The notes under the pieces: generated by a model
Databases searched by the model: none
Told to the model about the DNA's origin: nothing
The model's input: the letters and a program-made list of their open reading frames with translations, nothing else
Translations under genes and position numbers: made by a program
Assembly (NCBI RefSeq): GCF_016863275.1
Contig: NZ_BOOO01000034.1
Location: forward strand, 124,001-188,000
DNA length: 64,000 nucleotides
Origin: Planotetraspora mira
Lineage (GTDB): Bacteria; Actinomycetota; Actinomycetes; Streptosporangiales; Streptosporangiaceae
Direction: 5' to 3'
Part shown: one piece after another, positions 44,240 through 53,358 of the stretch
Numbering within the stretch: position 1 is the stretch's first letter
How the letters are laid out: each line of letters begins with the position of its first letter

Positions 44240-44968
44240 ATGACGACAATCGCGGACAGGGCAGTTCTGGTTACCGGCGGCAATCGCGGTATCGGGCGGG
44301 CACTGGTCGAGGAGGCCTTGAGGAGAGGCGCGAACCGGGTTTATGTCGGTACGCGCGCGTCCATGGACCATTCGGATGGGCGCGTCACGCCTCTGACCCT
44401 GGACGTGACCGACAGAGGGCAGATTCAGACGGCTGTCGATGCGGTCGAATCTCTCGATGTCCTCATCAACAATGCCGGCGTGGCGCTTTACGATGATTTG
44501 AGCGATCGTTTCGTGCTCGAGCGGCAGTTGGCCGTCAACCTCTTCGGCACCTTCGATGTGACCCACGCGTTCCTGCCGTTGCTGATGCGTTCCGGGGGAG
44601 CGGTCGTCAACAATCTGTCGGTGAACGCCTTCGCCCCCTTGCCGCTCATCCCGGCCTACTCGGTCTCAAAGGCGGCCGCGTTCAACATGACGCAGTCGCT
44701 GCGCGCTCTTCTGGCCGGACGGGGCGTGAGCGTTCATGCCGTCCTGACCGGCATCGTGGACACCGATATGAGCCGAGGCGTCGACATGCCGAAGGCCTCT
44801 CCGGAGTCCGTCGCGCAACGCATCTTCGACGGAGTGGAGAAAGAGGAGGAGGACATCTTCCCCGATCCCATGGCGGCGTCCATGGCCGAGAGTTGGCGCA
44901 GCGGTGCGGCGAAGGCGCTCGAGCGCCAGTATGCGGCGATCGCAGGAGCAGAGCGCGCCAAGTCATGA
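44240..44968 (+). CDS. SDR-family oxidoreductase
   Basis: A 242-residue classical SDR with intact motifs: TGGNRGIG for NAD(P) binding, NNAGVA, the catalytic Ser in NNLSVNAF, and YSVSK (Tyr and Lys). ATG 44240 follows AAAAGGAG with nine bases spacing. The C-terminal DMPKASPESVAQRIFDGVEK and EEEDIFPD is typical of the subgroup with a short substrate lid. Substrate unknown. It is convergent with the PadR-type gene downstream. Confidence 0.93.
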   Translation: MTTIADRAVLVTGGNRGIGRALVEEALRRGANRVYVGTRASMDHSDGRVTPLTLDVTDRGQIQTAVDAVESLDVLINNAGVALYDDLSDRFVLERQLAVNLFGTFDVTHAFLPLLMRSGGAVVNNLSVNAFAPLPLIPAYSVSKAAAFNMTQSLRALLAGRGVSVHAVLTGIVDTDMSRGVDMPKASPESVAQRIFDGVEKEEEDIFPDPMAASMAESWRSGAAKALERQYAAIAGAERAKS

Positions 44969-45011
44969 CCTGCCGGCTTGGCGTGTGATGACAGGCGAGA
45001 CGCCCGTGTCG

Positions 45012-45557
45012 TCATTCGGTTGAGGGGTGTCCGGCCGGGGGTTGGTGTTCGGAAGCCCATCGAGCCCAGTCGGCGAGGGCCTGCGAGAGGCGGACGGCGG
45101 CTTCGATGGTCACCCGCATCGACTGCACCGGAGGGGCGGCGCCGAACTCGCCGCGGTCCTTGCGCTCGGCGTAGGCGCTGTATTGCTCGGCCATACCCGA
45201 GTAGAACTCGACCTCCCGGCGTAGATGCCTGTCCAGGTCGTCGGGTTCCATCAGCCAGAAGAACAGGGACCGCAGAAGGGGCTGGAGACGCATGGTGTGG
45301 TCGACGTCGCCTTCGGCCAGCCATCGCCGGATCTCGGTCACCCCGGATTCGGTGATCCGATAGGCCGTACGGCGTCGCGGGCCCTCGCTGTCGACCTCGA
45401 TCAACCCATCGTCGGCAAGTCGCCGCAGCTCAGCGTAGATCTTGGGGTGCTGGGCGGGCCAGATCTGCCCGAGCACCTCCTGGAAGCGGCGGGCGAGGTC
45501 GTAACCGCTGGCGGGCCCCTCGGCCAGGAGGCCGAGCAATCCGTAGCGCAGCGACAT
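45012..45557 (-). CDS. PadR-family transcriptional regulator
   Basis: A 181-residue regulator from ATG 45557 behind AAGGAGGCGG. The winged-helix domain (1-85) has YGLLGLLAEGPASGYDLARR, the helix HPKIYAELRRL and wing RRRTAYRIT. A coiled C-terminal dimerisation domain of about 90 residues (FFWLMEPDDLDRHLRREVEF) follows. It is divergent from the SDR gene at 45678, with two similar palindromic sites in between, so it almost certainly represses that promoter and probably its own. Confidence 0.92.
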   Translation of the reverse strand: MSLRYGLLGLLAEGPASGYDLARRFQEVLGQIWPAQHPKIYAELRRLADDGLIEVDSEGPRRRTAYRITESGVTEIRRWLAEGDVDHTMRLQPLLRSLFFWLMEPDDLDRHLRREVEFYSGMAEQYSAYAERKDRGEFGAAPPVQSMRVTIEAAVRLSQALADWARWASEHQPPAGHPSTE

Positions 45558-45610
45558 CGCCGCCTCCTTGTCCGCGCCGACCGCCCTGGCCGACCCCAGA
45601 ACACATCTTG

Positions 45611-45654
45611 ACATGTCCGATGGTCCATGTGGTTACATGTCCCTAGGTACATGT
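45611..45654. promoter_or_regulatory. Two PadR-type operators
   Basis: Two 20-bp sites of the form ACATGT-N8-(A/C)CATGT, at 45611-45630 and 45635-45654, centred 24 bp apart. The spacers are alike (ccgatggt, ccctaggt). They lie between the divergent PadR and SDR genes and overlap any promoter there. ATGT...ACAT half-sites are characteristic of PadR binding. Confidence 0.75.
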
Positions 45655-45677
45655 CCTTTGGATACTGTGAGGTTCTC

Positions 45678-46511
45678 ATGCGAAGCGATAGGTCCGTGCT
45701 CGTGACCGGGGCCGCCGGCGGGATCGGCACCGCCACGACACTGCGGCTCGCCGAACTCGGATTCACCGTCTACGCCGGCGTGCGGTCGGAGGCCCCCCAT
45801 TTGGCGAAGCAGCCGAGGGTACGGGTGGTGCAGATGGACGTCACCGATCCCGTTGCCGTCGAGGCGGCCGCCACGGTGATCACCAAGGAGACGGGCGGCC
45901 TGCACGCGGTGATCAACAACGCGGGGATAATCGTCCAGGGTCCGCTCGAACTGGTTCCGCCCGGCGAACTGCGCCGCCAGTTCGAGGTGAACGTGTACGG
46001 CCCCGCCCAGGTCACCCAGGCGTTCCTGCCTCTGCTGCGGGCCGGCCACGGACGGTTGATCAACGTCAGCGCCGCCACGGCCCGCGTCGCGTTCCCGTTC
46101 ATGGGTCCTATCTCCGCCAGTAAGGCGGCGCTGGACTCCCTGTCGCACGCGCTCCGCGTAGAGCTGGCGAGCTGGGGGATTCCCGTGGTGATCGTCGACC
46201 CGGGATCGGCGGACACCCCCATCTTCGCCAAGGCGGAGAAGGCCGCCGCCGCGGCCCTGGCGCACACCCCCGCTGACCGGGCCGACCTCTACGCCCCCGC
46301 GCTGGAAGCCATGGGCCGGGCGATGGCCAGGCAGAAGCCGGGACCCGTCGACCCGGCGGTGAAACTCATCGTCGAGGCTGTGCAGGCGGAGCATCCCAAG
46401 CCCCGGTACGTCGCGAGCAGCGCCCGCGTGATGACCGTTCTGTCGCGCCTGCCCCTGCGAACCAGAGACCGGCTACTGGCCCGTTCGCTCGGTCTCAAGG
46501 CCACGCGATAA
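45678..46511 (+). CDS. SDR-family oxidoreductase under PadR control
   Basis: A 277-residue SDR: TGAAGGIG cofactor loop, NNAGIIVQGPLELVP, catalytic Ser in INVSAATARVAF. The following motif reads GPISASKAALDSL, so the Lys of YxxxK is present but Tyr is replaced by Ile. The C-terminal about 60 residues are basic and longer than in minimal SDRs. ATG 45678 has GTGAGG upstream. With its divergent PadR regulator it forms a compact, probably inducible pair. Confidence 0.88.
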   Translation: MRSDRSVLVTGAAGGIGTATTLRLAELGFTVYAGVRSEAPHLAKQPRVRVVQMDVTDPVAVEAAATVITKETGGLHAVINNAGIIVQGPLELVPPGELRRQFEVNVYGPAQVTQAFLPLLRAGHGRLINVSAATARVAFPFMGPISASKAALDSLSHALRVELASWGIPVVIVDPGSADTPIFAKAEKAAAAALAHTPADRADLYAPALEAMGRAMARQKPGPVDPAVKLIVEAVQAEHPKPRYVASSARVMTVLSRLPLRTRDRLLARSLGLKATR

Positions 46512-46560
46512 CGGCCCCGCACGATCGCGCTGGTCGTCGCCGGCTTCTGCCCGGGGGATC

Positions 46561-47523
46561 CTAGAGTTCTGGGTGTTCCTCCAGGCGGGAGACGATCGCT
46601 TCGGCGATGACGAGGTCCTGCCAGGACATGCCCGCGCTCTTGAACAGAACGGGCCGGTCGGTGGTGAGTTCCACGTCGCCGGAGACGACCGCGCCCATCG
46701 TGATCAGATGCTCCGGGGCGATGGCGTTCTCGTTGACGGCCATCACTACGTCGCCGCATTCGCGCAGCGCCGTCCGCACGTCCTCGACGATGACCTGCGC
46801 GCGCCGGAACAGGCCCGCGTCGACCTCCCGGGCGTCGGGCTCGTGGGAGCCCACGGCGATGACGACCGCGTCGTCGCGGACGAGCGCCGAATCGAAAACA
46901 GGCACGCGGGAACTGGTGGCGCACACGACCACGTTCGCATCGCGGACCGCGGTCTCGGCTCGGGCGCCACCGGCCGGCACGGCCGCGACATCGGCGTGCC
47001 CTGGTGCGGGATATGCCTCTGGACGTCGCACGACATAGGTCACGCTTGCGATCTCCCGGCTCCCGGACAACACCGATTTCAGCGTGGCGGCGTGCCCGGT
47101 GGCCTGGGGTCCGGCGCCGAAGATCACGATGTTCGCGGGCTCAGTCGTTCGCGTGAGTGCGGGTCTGACAGCCGCCACCGAGACCGCGGGAGTACGCAGT
47201 GTGGTCAGCATGGGGGCGTCGAGCAGAGCCTTGGGGGTGAGCGTCACGGCGTCGAAGAGCACATAAAGGCCCTGGATCCGGGGCAGGCCGGCACCGCTGT
47301 TGTGCGGCGCGACGGTGACGATCTTGACTCCGGCTCTGTCGGCGCGTTCGCTGGGCATGATGAGGAACTGCCCGTGGCGGACGTCCACCTGGCTTCTCGC
47401 GGGATCGTCGGCGGGGTTCAGCCCTGCACGCAGCGCCGCCTCTATGGCCTCGACGGCCTCACGCGGTGACACGAGCGCGGTGATCTGCTCGGGGCCGACG
47501 TTCGGAAACGGCGCGCCGGTCAC
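46561..47523 (-). CDS. Ornithine cyclodeaminase/mu-crystallin family reductase
   Basis: A 320-residue enzyme. The C-terminal half has the NAD(P)-binding NIVIFGAGPQATGHAATLKS. The N-terminal part has HGQFLIMPSE and the KIVTVAPHNS strand that supplies the substrate-binding Lys. The family includes ornithine cyclodeaminase, alanine dehydrogenase and delta1-pyrroline-2-carboxylate reductase. Being coupled (GTGA) behind a proline-racemase-family gene, the pyrroline-2-carboxylate reductase role in hydroxyproline or proline-isomer breakdown is the best guess. Confidence 0.88.
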   Translation of the reverse strand: MTGAPFPNVGPEQITALVSPREAVEAIEAALRAGLNPADDPARSQVDVRHGQFLIMPSERADRAGVKIVTVAPHNSGAGLPRIQGLYVLFDAVTLTPKALLDAPMLTTLRTPAVSVAAVRPALTRTTEPANIVIFGAGPQATGHAATLKSVLSGSREIASVTYVVRRPEAYPAPGHADVAAVPAGGARAETAVRDANVVVCATSSRVPVFDSALVRDDAVVIAVGSHEPDAREVDAGLFRRAQVIVEDVRTALRECGDVVMAVNENAIAPEHLITMGAVVSGDVELTTDRPVLFKSAGMSWQDLVIAEAIVSRLEEHPEL

Positions 47524-48539
47524 CGGAGGACGAACCCTTCCCCGAGCGAGTCCTCGGAATCGATCTCGAAGGTGTGCCGGCCGGTCCGGAAGGCCATGCC
47601 CGTGACCTCCGGCAGAAAAGCCTGACGGCCGGCGACCGTCTGTTCGCCCGCGACCCGAGCGATGAACCGTGTTCCCACGATGGAGTCGTGGACCAACCGC
47701 CGGCCGGGCTGGAGCACGCCGTCCGAGGCGAGTACGGCCACCCGTGAGCAGGTGCCCGATCCGCAGGGTGAACGATCGACCTCACCGTCGGCGAACACGG
47801 TGACGTTGCGCTGATGAGGATTGCCCGCGTCATCCACGCCGAGATCCTCGAAGAGGATGGTGCCGTAGATGCCGCTCAGCCGATCGTCCAGCGGATGCAC
47901 GGCATACGGAGTGTCGTTGAGCAGCCATTTGATCTCACGGCCGACCGCGATGAGTTCGGTGTAGTTCTCCGGAACGACACCGAGGCCGATGCTCGAGGCG
48001 TCCAGATGCGCGTACGTCGCTCCGCCGAAGCTGATGTCGACGACCATTTCGCCACGCGAGGTCGAAATCCCGATCCGCTCGTGGAGGCGATAGCTGGGAA
48101 CGCTGACGAAGTCGACTCCGGTGATCTGCTCGCCCGCACCGTGAACACGCGCGGTCACTCGTCCGGAAGGCACGTCGATGCGTACGTCGGTGACACCTGA
48201 CGGGTCAGGCTCAACGAGCCCGCTCTGCACCGCCCACACGCCCAGCGCGATGGTCCCGTGGCCACATGCCGTGGAGAAACCGTCCTTGTGCCAGAAGAGC
48301 ACTCCCAGATGCGCGCCCTCGTCATCAGGCACGGTGAGGAAGCCGCCGTACATGTCCGCGTGCCCCCGCGGCTCAAAGCACAAGAGTTTGCGCAGACCGT
48401 CGACGTGCGGGTCACTGATCGCGAACATGCGCTTTTCCGCTACGGTCGCGCCTTCAATGGCCACGGGCGGACGGCTGACGATCCGGAACGGCTCACCGGC
48501 GGTGTGGTAATCCGTGGTGGAGATCTCTCGGATGCTCAT
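47520..48539 (-). CDS. Proline racemase/hydroxyproline epimerase family enzyme
   Basis: A 339-residue protein (ATG 48539; an ATG at 48557 is an alternative and neither has a clear Shine-Dalgarno site). Both catalytic cysteines are present: C92 in FSTACGHGTIALG and C259 in DRSPCGSGTCSR. A two-Cys site supports racemisation or epimerisation; trans-3-hydroxyproline dehydratases replace the second by Thr or Ser. The GHGT and CGSGT phosphate-like loops are intact. It is followed directly by an ornithine-cyclodeaminase-like reductase, so both should act on cyclic imino acids. Confidence 0.9.
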   Translation of the reverse strand: MSIREISTTDYHTAGEPFRIVSRPPVAIEGATVAEKRMFAISDPHVDGLRKLLCFEPRGHADMYGGFLTVPDDEGAHLGVLFWHKDGFSTACGHGTIALGVWAVQSGLVEPDPSGVTDVRIDVPSGRVTARVHGAGEQITGVDFVSVPSYRLHERIGISTSRGEMVVDISFGGATYAHLDASSIGLGVVPENYTELIAVGREIKWLLNDTPYAVHPLDDRLSGIYGTILFEDLGVDDAGNPHQRNVTVFADGEVDRSPCGSGTCSRVAVLASDGVLQPGRRLVHDSIVGTRFIARVAGEQTVAGRQAFLPEVTGMAFRTGRHTFEIDSEDSLGEGFVLR

Positions 48540-48722
48540 ACGCGGCAAACGTAGCATCCGAGCCTGTCCACGGCCTGTCCGCGCACAGGCCGCCTGTGAC
48601 GTCTGAGACGGAGTGCCTGACAGCAGCGCGATCGTCTGCTCGAATCTCTGCCCGCACCGGCATGCACAGCGGAAGGGCCCCCCTTGCGGTGGGCCCTTCC
48701 GGTCAGTGCGTGAGGCGCCGGA
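48540..48722. other. Intergenic stretch with terminator only
   Basis: Nothing coding is seen between the racemase-family start and the end of the large secreted hydrolase gene, apart from the hairpin at 48671-48700. Confidence 0.6.
48671..48700 (-). terminator. Hairpin terminator of the large secreted hydrolase gene
   Basis: A perfect 10-bp stem, 48671-48680 with 48691-48700, ten-base loop, 23 bases past the stop of the minus-strand gene ending at 48723. Confidence 0.8.
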
Positions 48723-51700
48723 TCACCTCTTCTTGATGAGCGTCACGTTGACGGACCGGCTCGCACTTTGACCGGTCGCGTTCTTGAACGTGATCGTGAG
48801 ATTGACTGGGAGCCTGCCCGACTTGATCAAGGTTTGGCGGTATTCGGGCGCCACCGTCACGGCCATCGTGAAGGTGCTCCCCTTGCGCACCTGATGGGTG
48901 ACCGTGGTCACCTTGTCGCCAGTCAGGGTGACCGTACCGGCCGTGTTCACGGTGGCGATGATCGTTGCCGTTCCCGCGTCGGCGTCGGTCTCCACCTTGT
49001 CGATCTTCACTGCGGGCGGCGGGGTCACGGGGGCCACCGTGTAGGTCACCGGCTTGGAACGCGTCGCGTTGCCGGACGAGTCGACGACCAGCGCCTGGAA
49101 CGTGACGTGCCTGCCCGCGTCCTTCGAACTCGGCGTCCAGCTGAGCTGATACGGCGCAGTAGTGGTGCTGCCGACCTTGGCGCCGTCGACGATCAGGGTC
49201 GCCGACTGGACGGCGAAGTCGTCGGTGCCCCGGATCAGCGGATGCACCGTCGATCCGACCTGGAACTCCGATCCGCGCCCCGGGTCGGCCACTTCGGCCG
49301 TCGGTGCGTGGTCGGCGATGCGCCCGACTCCGGTCGGCACCTTGCCCGGCGGCGACGAGCGAAGACCCGTGACGGACACCGTGGCCGCACCTGTGCTGTC
49401 GGGGCCGGAGACCGCCTTGAGCCCCGTGCGCGGCGTGTGGCCCGTGCCGAGGTAGCTGCCCGACACGGCGAACGGGGCGCCCTCGCGCACGGCGCTGTTG
49501 TCGGCGTTGGCGTTGTACACCGCGAACCCGTTCCCGGTGATGACGTCGCCCGAAGCGGTGAGCGCTCCGGCCGTATCGGTACCGGCGTCGGTCGACAGGA
49601 TGCCGTACGACTGCGACGGCGCCGGCGTGTAGTAGTTCCCGGTGATCCGGCTGTTGTTCACGAAGCCGGTCACACCGCTGGTGTACTTGACGCCGACCTG
49701 CGGGTACAGGCTGTTCGGCTCGCCCTTGACGACGGTGCCGGTCACGTAGCCGTGGTACCGGATGCCGGTCCGGACGGTGTTGTCCGGGCTGCCGTCCTTG
49801 CCGCGCGCGCCGTCGAACAGGATTCCACCGGATTGGTAGCCGGTGATCACGCTGTTCGCGACGGTGAGCTCGCTCTCGACCGTGCCGGAGCTCGCGCCCT
49901 GGATGACGCCGGTCTTGACGACGCCCCAGCCATGCGGGTGCTCGGCCAGTTCCTGCGCGCCGGTCGCGACCTTCATCGGGCCGACGACGCTGTTCGCGAC
50001 GCGTCCGGCCGCGCCGAAGTAGGCGATGCCCGCCTCGGCCCAGACCTTGCCCGAGGTCACTGTCACGCCCGAGATGTCGACGAACATCTCGTTGGTGTCG
50101 GTCGAGCCGAGAGACTGCCTGGATACCGTGATCACGTTGCCGCCACCGTCACGCAGGTACGGCTGATCGCCCGCCAGGGTCCCGAGCGACTGGTCCGGCT
50201 CGATGATCACCTTGTCCGCTCCCGCGCCCTTGATCTTCAAGGGCTTGTTGATCGTCAGGCCGTTCCTCGCGCCCGTCTGGACGGGGTTGGACGTGCTGTT
50301 CACCGGGGTCGACGACTCCTGGTAGACACCCGCGCACACCACGATCGTGTCCCAGGGCGCCGCGTGGTCGACGGCCGTCTGGATCGAGGTGAACTGGGCG
50401 TTCGGGCACTGCTTCCTGTCGTCGTCGACGGTCCAGGTCGTGTTCCCCTGCGGGTTCGCGACCACGTCGTTGAGCTTGACGTCGCCCGGAGTGTTGTCAT
50501 AGTCGGCGAGGTAGGCCGCCGGGTCCGGACCGCCGAGGGCGGACCGGCCGTAGCCGGCGCCGTTCGCCTTGTCGCCGTCCGAAAGGATCTTCGATCCGGC
50601 CTCGCTCTCCTGGAAGCGCACATCGGCCATCTCGATCGACCCGGACTTCGGCAGGTCACCCACACCGAAGCGGAACTCGAGCTTCGACAAGGAGCCGGTG
50701 TCCACGCCCTGTGCCGCGAACTCGCCGAGCGGGACCCGGATCTGGTCGAGGACGATGTGCGTGTTCGGCGTGTTCGTACCGGTCGACATGTGCAGAGCGT
50801 TGCCCCAGCGCGGGTCCCCGGCGTCGACGGTGCCCTCGTGACCGGCCGTGTCGCTCAGCGCGATCACGAAATGCTGGGTCGTCGAGCCCGGGTCGTACGA
50901 CGTCGGCGACTCGTTCGGCCACACCGGGTTCGCCGGGGTGCCGTTCACCGTGGTGTCTCTGGTGTTGTCGCCGCGGTTGTCGGCGCCCGGGTTGCGGAGG
51001 TCGAAGAAGTTGACGGCGGCGTCCAGGGCCAGAGCCTTGAGGCCGCGCATGTTCTTCGACGCGGCCGGGATCTGGGCGGTGAGCGTGGCAGCCGAGTTCT
51101 GGTCCCACGCGAGAGCGAGCTGACGGCCATAAGAGTGGTTGATCGGACTGTTCTCGCGGGTGCCGCTCTGCCCGCCGAGTGCGCTCGCCGCAGGCAGCGG
51201 GCAGGGCTTGGCCGCGGCCGGCAGCCCGCTCTTGCCGAGTTGCGACGGCGCGAAGTCCTGGGGCTCCGGGTTGCACCAGTCGTAACCGCCCGCGGTCGAG
51301 ACCGGCTTCGGCGCGACACCGGCAGCCTGCGCGTACGGGTCCGCGAAACCGCTGCCGGTCAGGGAGCCGCCGAGGGCGTTGAGGGTGAGGGGGTTCTCCA
51401 CCTCGGGACGTATCACGTCCACCCGCTCCTGCGGCGCGGCGAAGTAGGTCGTGTTGACCCGCTCGTTGCAGGGGATGGCCATGCCGGACGGACTTGTGGG
51501 GCAGGCCGCCGGTGGGACCTGCAGCCCGGTGGAGGTGTTCGAGAGTTCGCCGGTCATGTACGGCTGGAACGCACCCTCACCTCCGACGTAGCGGCGGAGG
51601 AAGGAGGCCATCGTCGCCAGTCCGAGCTTCTCCTGGTCGCCCATGCGTGCCGCGTCACCTGAGAACTTGGTGTTCACGGCGGGATTGAGCGGATCGGAGT

Positions 51701-52847
51701 TGTCGATCGCGTAGTTCAGGTTCGGGTCGGTGTAGCTCGCCGCACCGCTGAGCCGCAGGTTGTGCGGGTGGATGTTGTTGGTCGCGAACGGTGCCGAGTT
51801 GCCGCACGCCGCGTCGTTGTTGCCCTGGCCGTCCGCGCCGCCGTCGGCGTACCAGACGGAGTTGTACCAGTTGTGGATCGCACCCAGGTGCTCCACCTGG
51901 ATCCGCGGGAAGGGATCGCCCGGGTTGACGTACTGGCTGCGCTCGAACAGCCGGGCGCCCTGCAGGTTGGAGACGTCGCCGTCACACATCGGCAGGATCG
52001 ACATGAACGGCATGCCGTACGGGGCCTTGCGCTCGTAGTCCACCGGCGCCAGCGATATGACACCGCGGATCGGATAGCGCGGGCCGTCGGTGCGGATGCG
52101 GTTGTAGTCGAGGAAGTTCGCGACCGCGTCACCACCCCGCGAGTGCCCCATCAAACCGATGCGGGTCATGTCGAGGTGACCGGAGAGCGTCGTGCCGATG
52201 GTCGTGTGCGTATCGACGGGCAAACCTCTGGCCCGGCTCGCCGCACTGATCGCGTCGAGGGCGGCGGCGATGAGCATGCGTCGGTTGTGCATGCCTTTGC
52301 CCTTGTTGTTGTCCTGCCGCATCATCAACTGGTCCTGCGAGATGGAGAACGTCGTGTATCCCCACGTGGCGAGGTTCTCCGCGAGGTACGCGTAGCCGTT
52401 CTCGTTGTGCTTGAACTGCGCACAGGTGGCCTGCGTGCTGTCTTGGCCGGTGTCACACGAGCCGTGGTTGCCGTGCACCAGGATGATCAATGGCGATGGC
52501 CTGGTACGCCGGGTCCAGTCCGGCATGTAGAGCTGACCGCGGATCTCGACCTGCTCCGGCGCCTGCGCCGTCCCTGCCGTCGGTGCGGCTCCGTCGGAGT
52601 TCGGCTCCTCGATGGTCGCCAGGCCGAATTTGGCCTCTTCGATGACCTGATGCCCGAACGGTCCGCGGGCCGTCGGGTCGGGCAGGCCCGCCGAAGTCGT
52701 CGTTCGCGTCGCCGCTGCGGTCGGCGCCGCCGTCGGAGCAGCATTGGCCGGCGCCGCCGTTGCCAGCGAGGTCAGCGCTACCGGGACCGTCAGTGAGACG
52801 ATCACCCGGAGAAGCACCCGGGCGCTTCTCCGTGTTCGTGCTTTCAC
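48723..52847 (-). CDS. Large secreted fusion: alpha/beta hydrolase, beta-helix, Ig-like domains
   Basis: A 1374-residue exported protein with a signal peptide ending near PANAAP. Residues about 65-450 form an alpha/beta hydrolase with LIILVHGNHGSC as the oxyanion loop and nucleophile Ser in GLMGHSRGGDAV. About 600-790 is beta-rich with an HFVIALSDTAGHEG segment. About 830-1150 is a right-handed parallel beta-helix (FTSIQTAVDHAAPWDTIVVC, ANSVITGYQSGGILFDG, NNSRITGNYYT), usually a polysaccharide binder or lyase. About 1165-1374 holds Ig-like modules. It ends in a basic KKR. Joining a hydrolase to a beta-helix suggests deacylation or depolymerisation of a decorated glycan. Confidence 0.85.
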   Translation of the reverse strand: MKARTRRSARVLLRVIVSLTVPVALTSLATAAPANAAPTAAPTAAATRTTTSAGLPDPTARGPFGHQVIEEAKFGLATIEEPNSDGAAPTAGTAQAPEQVEIRGQLYMPDWTRRTRPSPLIILVHGNHGSCDTGQDSTQATCAQFKHNENGYAYLAENLATWGYTTFSISQDQLMMRQDNNKGKGMHNRRMLIAAALDAISAASRARGLPVDTHTTIGTTLSGHLDMTRIGLMGHSRGGDAVANFLDYNRIRTDGPRYPIRGVISLAPVDYERKAPYGMPFMSILPMCDGDVSNLQGARLFERSQYVNPGDPFPRIQVEHLGAIHNWYNSVWYADGGADGQGNNDAACGNSAPFATNNIHPHNLRLSGAASYTDPNLNYAIDNSDPLNPAVNTKFSGDAARMGDQEKLGLATMASFLRRYVGGEGAFQPYMTGELSNTSTGLQVPPAACPTSPSGMAIPCNERVNTTYFAAPQERVDVIRPEVENPLTLNALGGSLTGSGFADPYAQAAGVAPKPVSTAGGYDWCNPEPQDFAPSQLGKSGLPAAAKPCPLPAASALGGQSGTRENSPINHSYGRQLALAWDQNSAATLTAQIPAASKNMRGLKALALDAAVNFFDLRNPGADNRGDNTRDTTVNGTPANPVWPNESPTSYDPGSTTQHFVIALSDTAGHEGTVDAGDPRWGNALHMSTGTNTPNTHIVLDQIRVPLGEFAAQGVDTGSLSKLEFRFGVGDLPKSGSIEMADVRFQESEAGSKILSDGDKANGAGYGRSALGGPDPAAYLADYDNTPGDVKLNDVVANPQGNTTWTVDDDRKQCPNAQFTSIQTAVDHAAPWDTIVVCAGVYQESSTPVNSTSNPVQTGARNGLTINKPLKIKGAGADKVIIEPDQSLGTLAGDQPYLRDGGGNVITVSRQSLGSTDTNEMFVDISGVTVTSGKVWAEAGIAYFGAAGRVANSVVGPMKVATGAQELAEHPHGWGVVKTGVIQGASSGTVESELTVANSVITGYQSGGILFDGARGKDGSPDNTVRTGIRYHGYVTGTVVKGEPNSLYPQVGVKYTSGVTGFVNNSRITGNYYTPAPSQSYGILSTDAGTDTAGALTASGDVITGNGFAVYNANADNSAVREGAPFAVSGSYLGTGHTPRTGLKAVSGPDSTGAATVSVTGLRSSPPGKVPTGVGRIADHAPTAEVADPGRGSEFQVGSTVHPLIRGTDDFAVQSATLIVDGAKVGSTTTAPYQLSWTPSSKDAGRHVTFQALVVDSSGNATRSKPVTYTVAPVTPPPAVKIDKVETDADAGTATIIATVNTAGTVTLTGDKVTTVTHQVRKGSTFTMAVTVAPEYRQTLIKSGRLPVNLTITFKNATGQSASRSVNVTLIKKR

Positions 52848-52974
52848 AAAGCTCTCCCGAAAAAGGAGTTGAGAAGTTTGCGATCAAGACGCTAACCAGC
52901 CGACGTTTCTTCGGAATTTCTTAAGATGCGCGTCTCATTCGGTGAGATGTGGTAATCGGAGCGCCGGCGAATGA

Positions 52975-53225
52975 CGACCGCCCGCACCTCAAGTGCTCCA
53001 TCGGATTCACCGTCACGACGACATCTGCGCCGCGATCCCGACCTGCCTGAGGAGGCATCGGGGGTCGCCTGTGACGTCGACCGGCAACCCCGCGACGGCG
53101 CCTGGGTCGCCGAACTCACCGGCCTGCTCGACTTGTTGTTTGGCCCGAAGTCATGTGTGCCGTCATGCGCAGGGAGCGCCCGCACCCCGGCGCGCGACCG
53201 CGTTTCACCGCCATCGACTCATCCG
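52975..53225 (+). pseudogene. Fragment of an IS1380-family transposase
   Basis: Across two frames the plus strand shows DLPEEASGVACDVDRQPRDG, then AWVAELTGLLDL, then after a shift VMRRERPHPGARPRFTAIDS. This follows the middle of IS1380-type transposases (VAELTGLLDL...GWPxGMRVIVRxERPHPGA). Both ends are missing and at least two frameshifts are present. Confidence 0.65.
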
Positions 53226-53305
53226 GGCTCAGGGCGTCCAACGCCGATACAGGCGGCGACGTCTGGATCCCGGTCGGCAGGCGCTGCTGGTGATGACGTC
53301 TCGCT
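53215..53305 (+). pseudogene. N-terminal fragment of an IS5-family transposase
   Basis: LIRAQGVQRRYRRRRLDPGR then QALLV matches the start of the defective transposase at 17128-17913 (LIRAQRAQRRYPWRRLDPGR). Only about 30 residues survive, fused directly to the IS1380 fragment. Confidence 0.65.
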
Positions 53306-53358
53306 GTTGAGCTGCGGAAATGCCTACCCCTACGCCCTGGGGTCAAGAGGTTCGGGGC

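Noticed and set aside
48768-51662. 964-codon open frame antisense to the large hydrolase gene
   Set aside because: Same reason: low-complexity Arg/Val/Gly/Asp composition, no start site, no motif, and a well-supported gene on the other strand.
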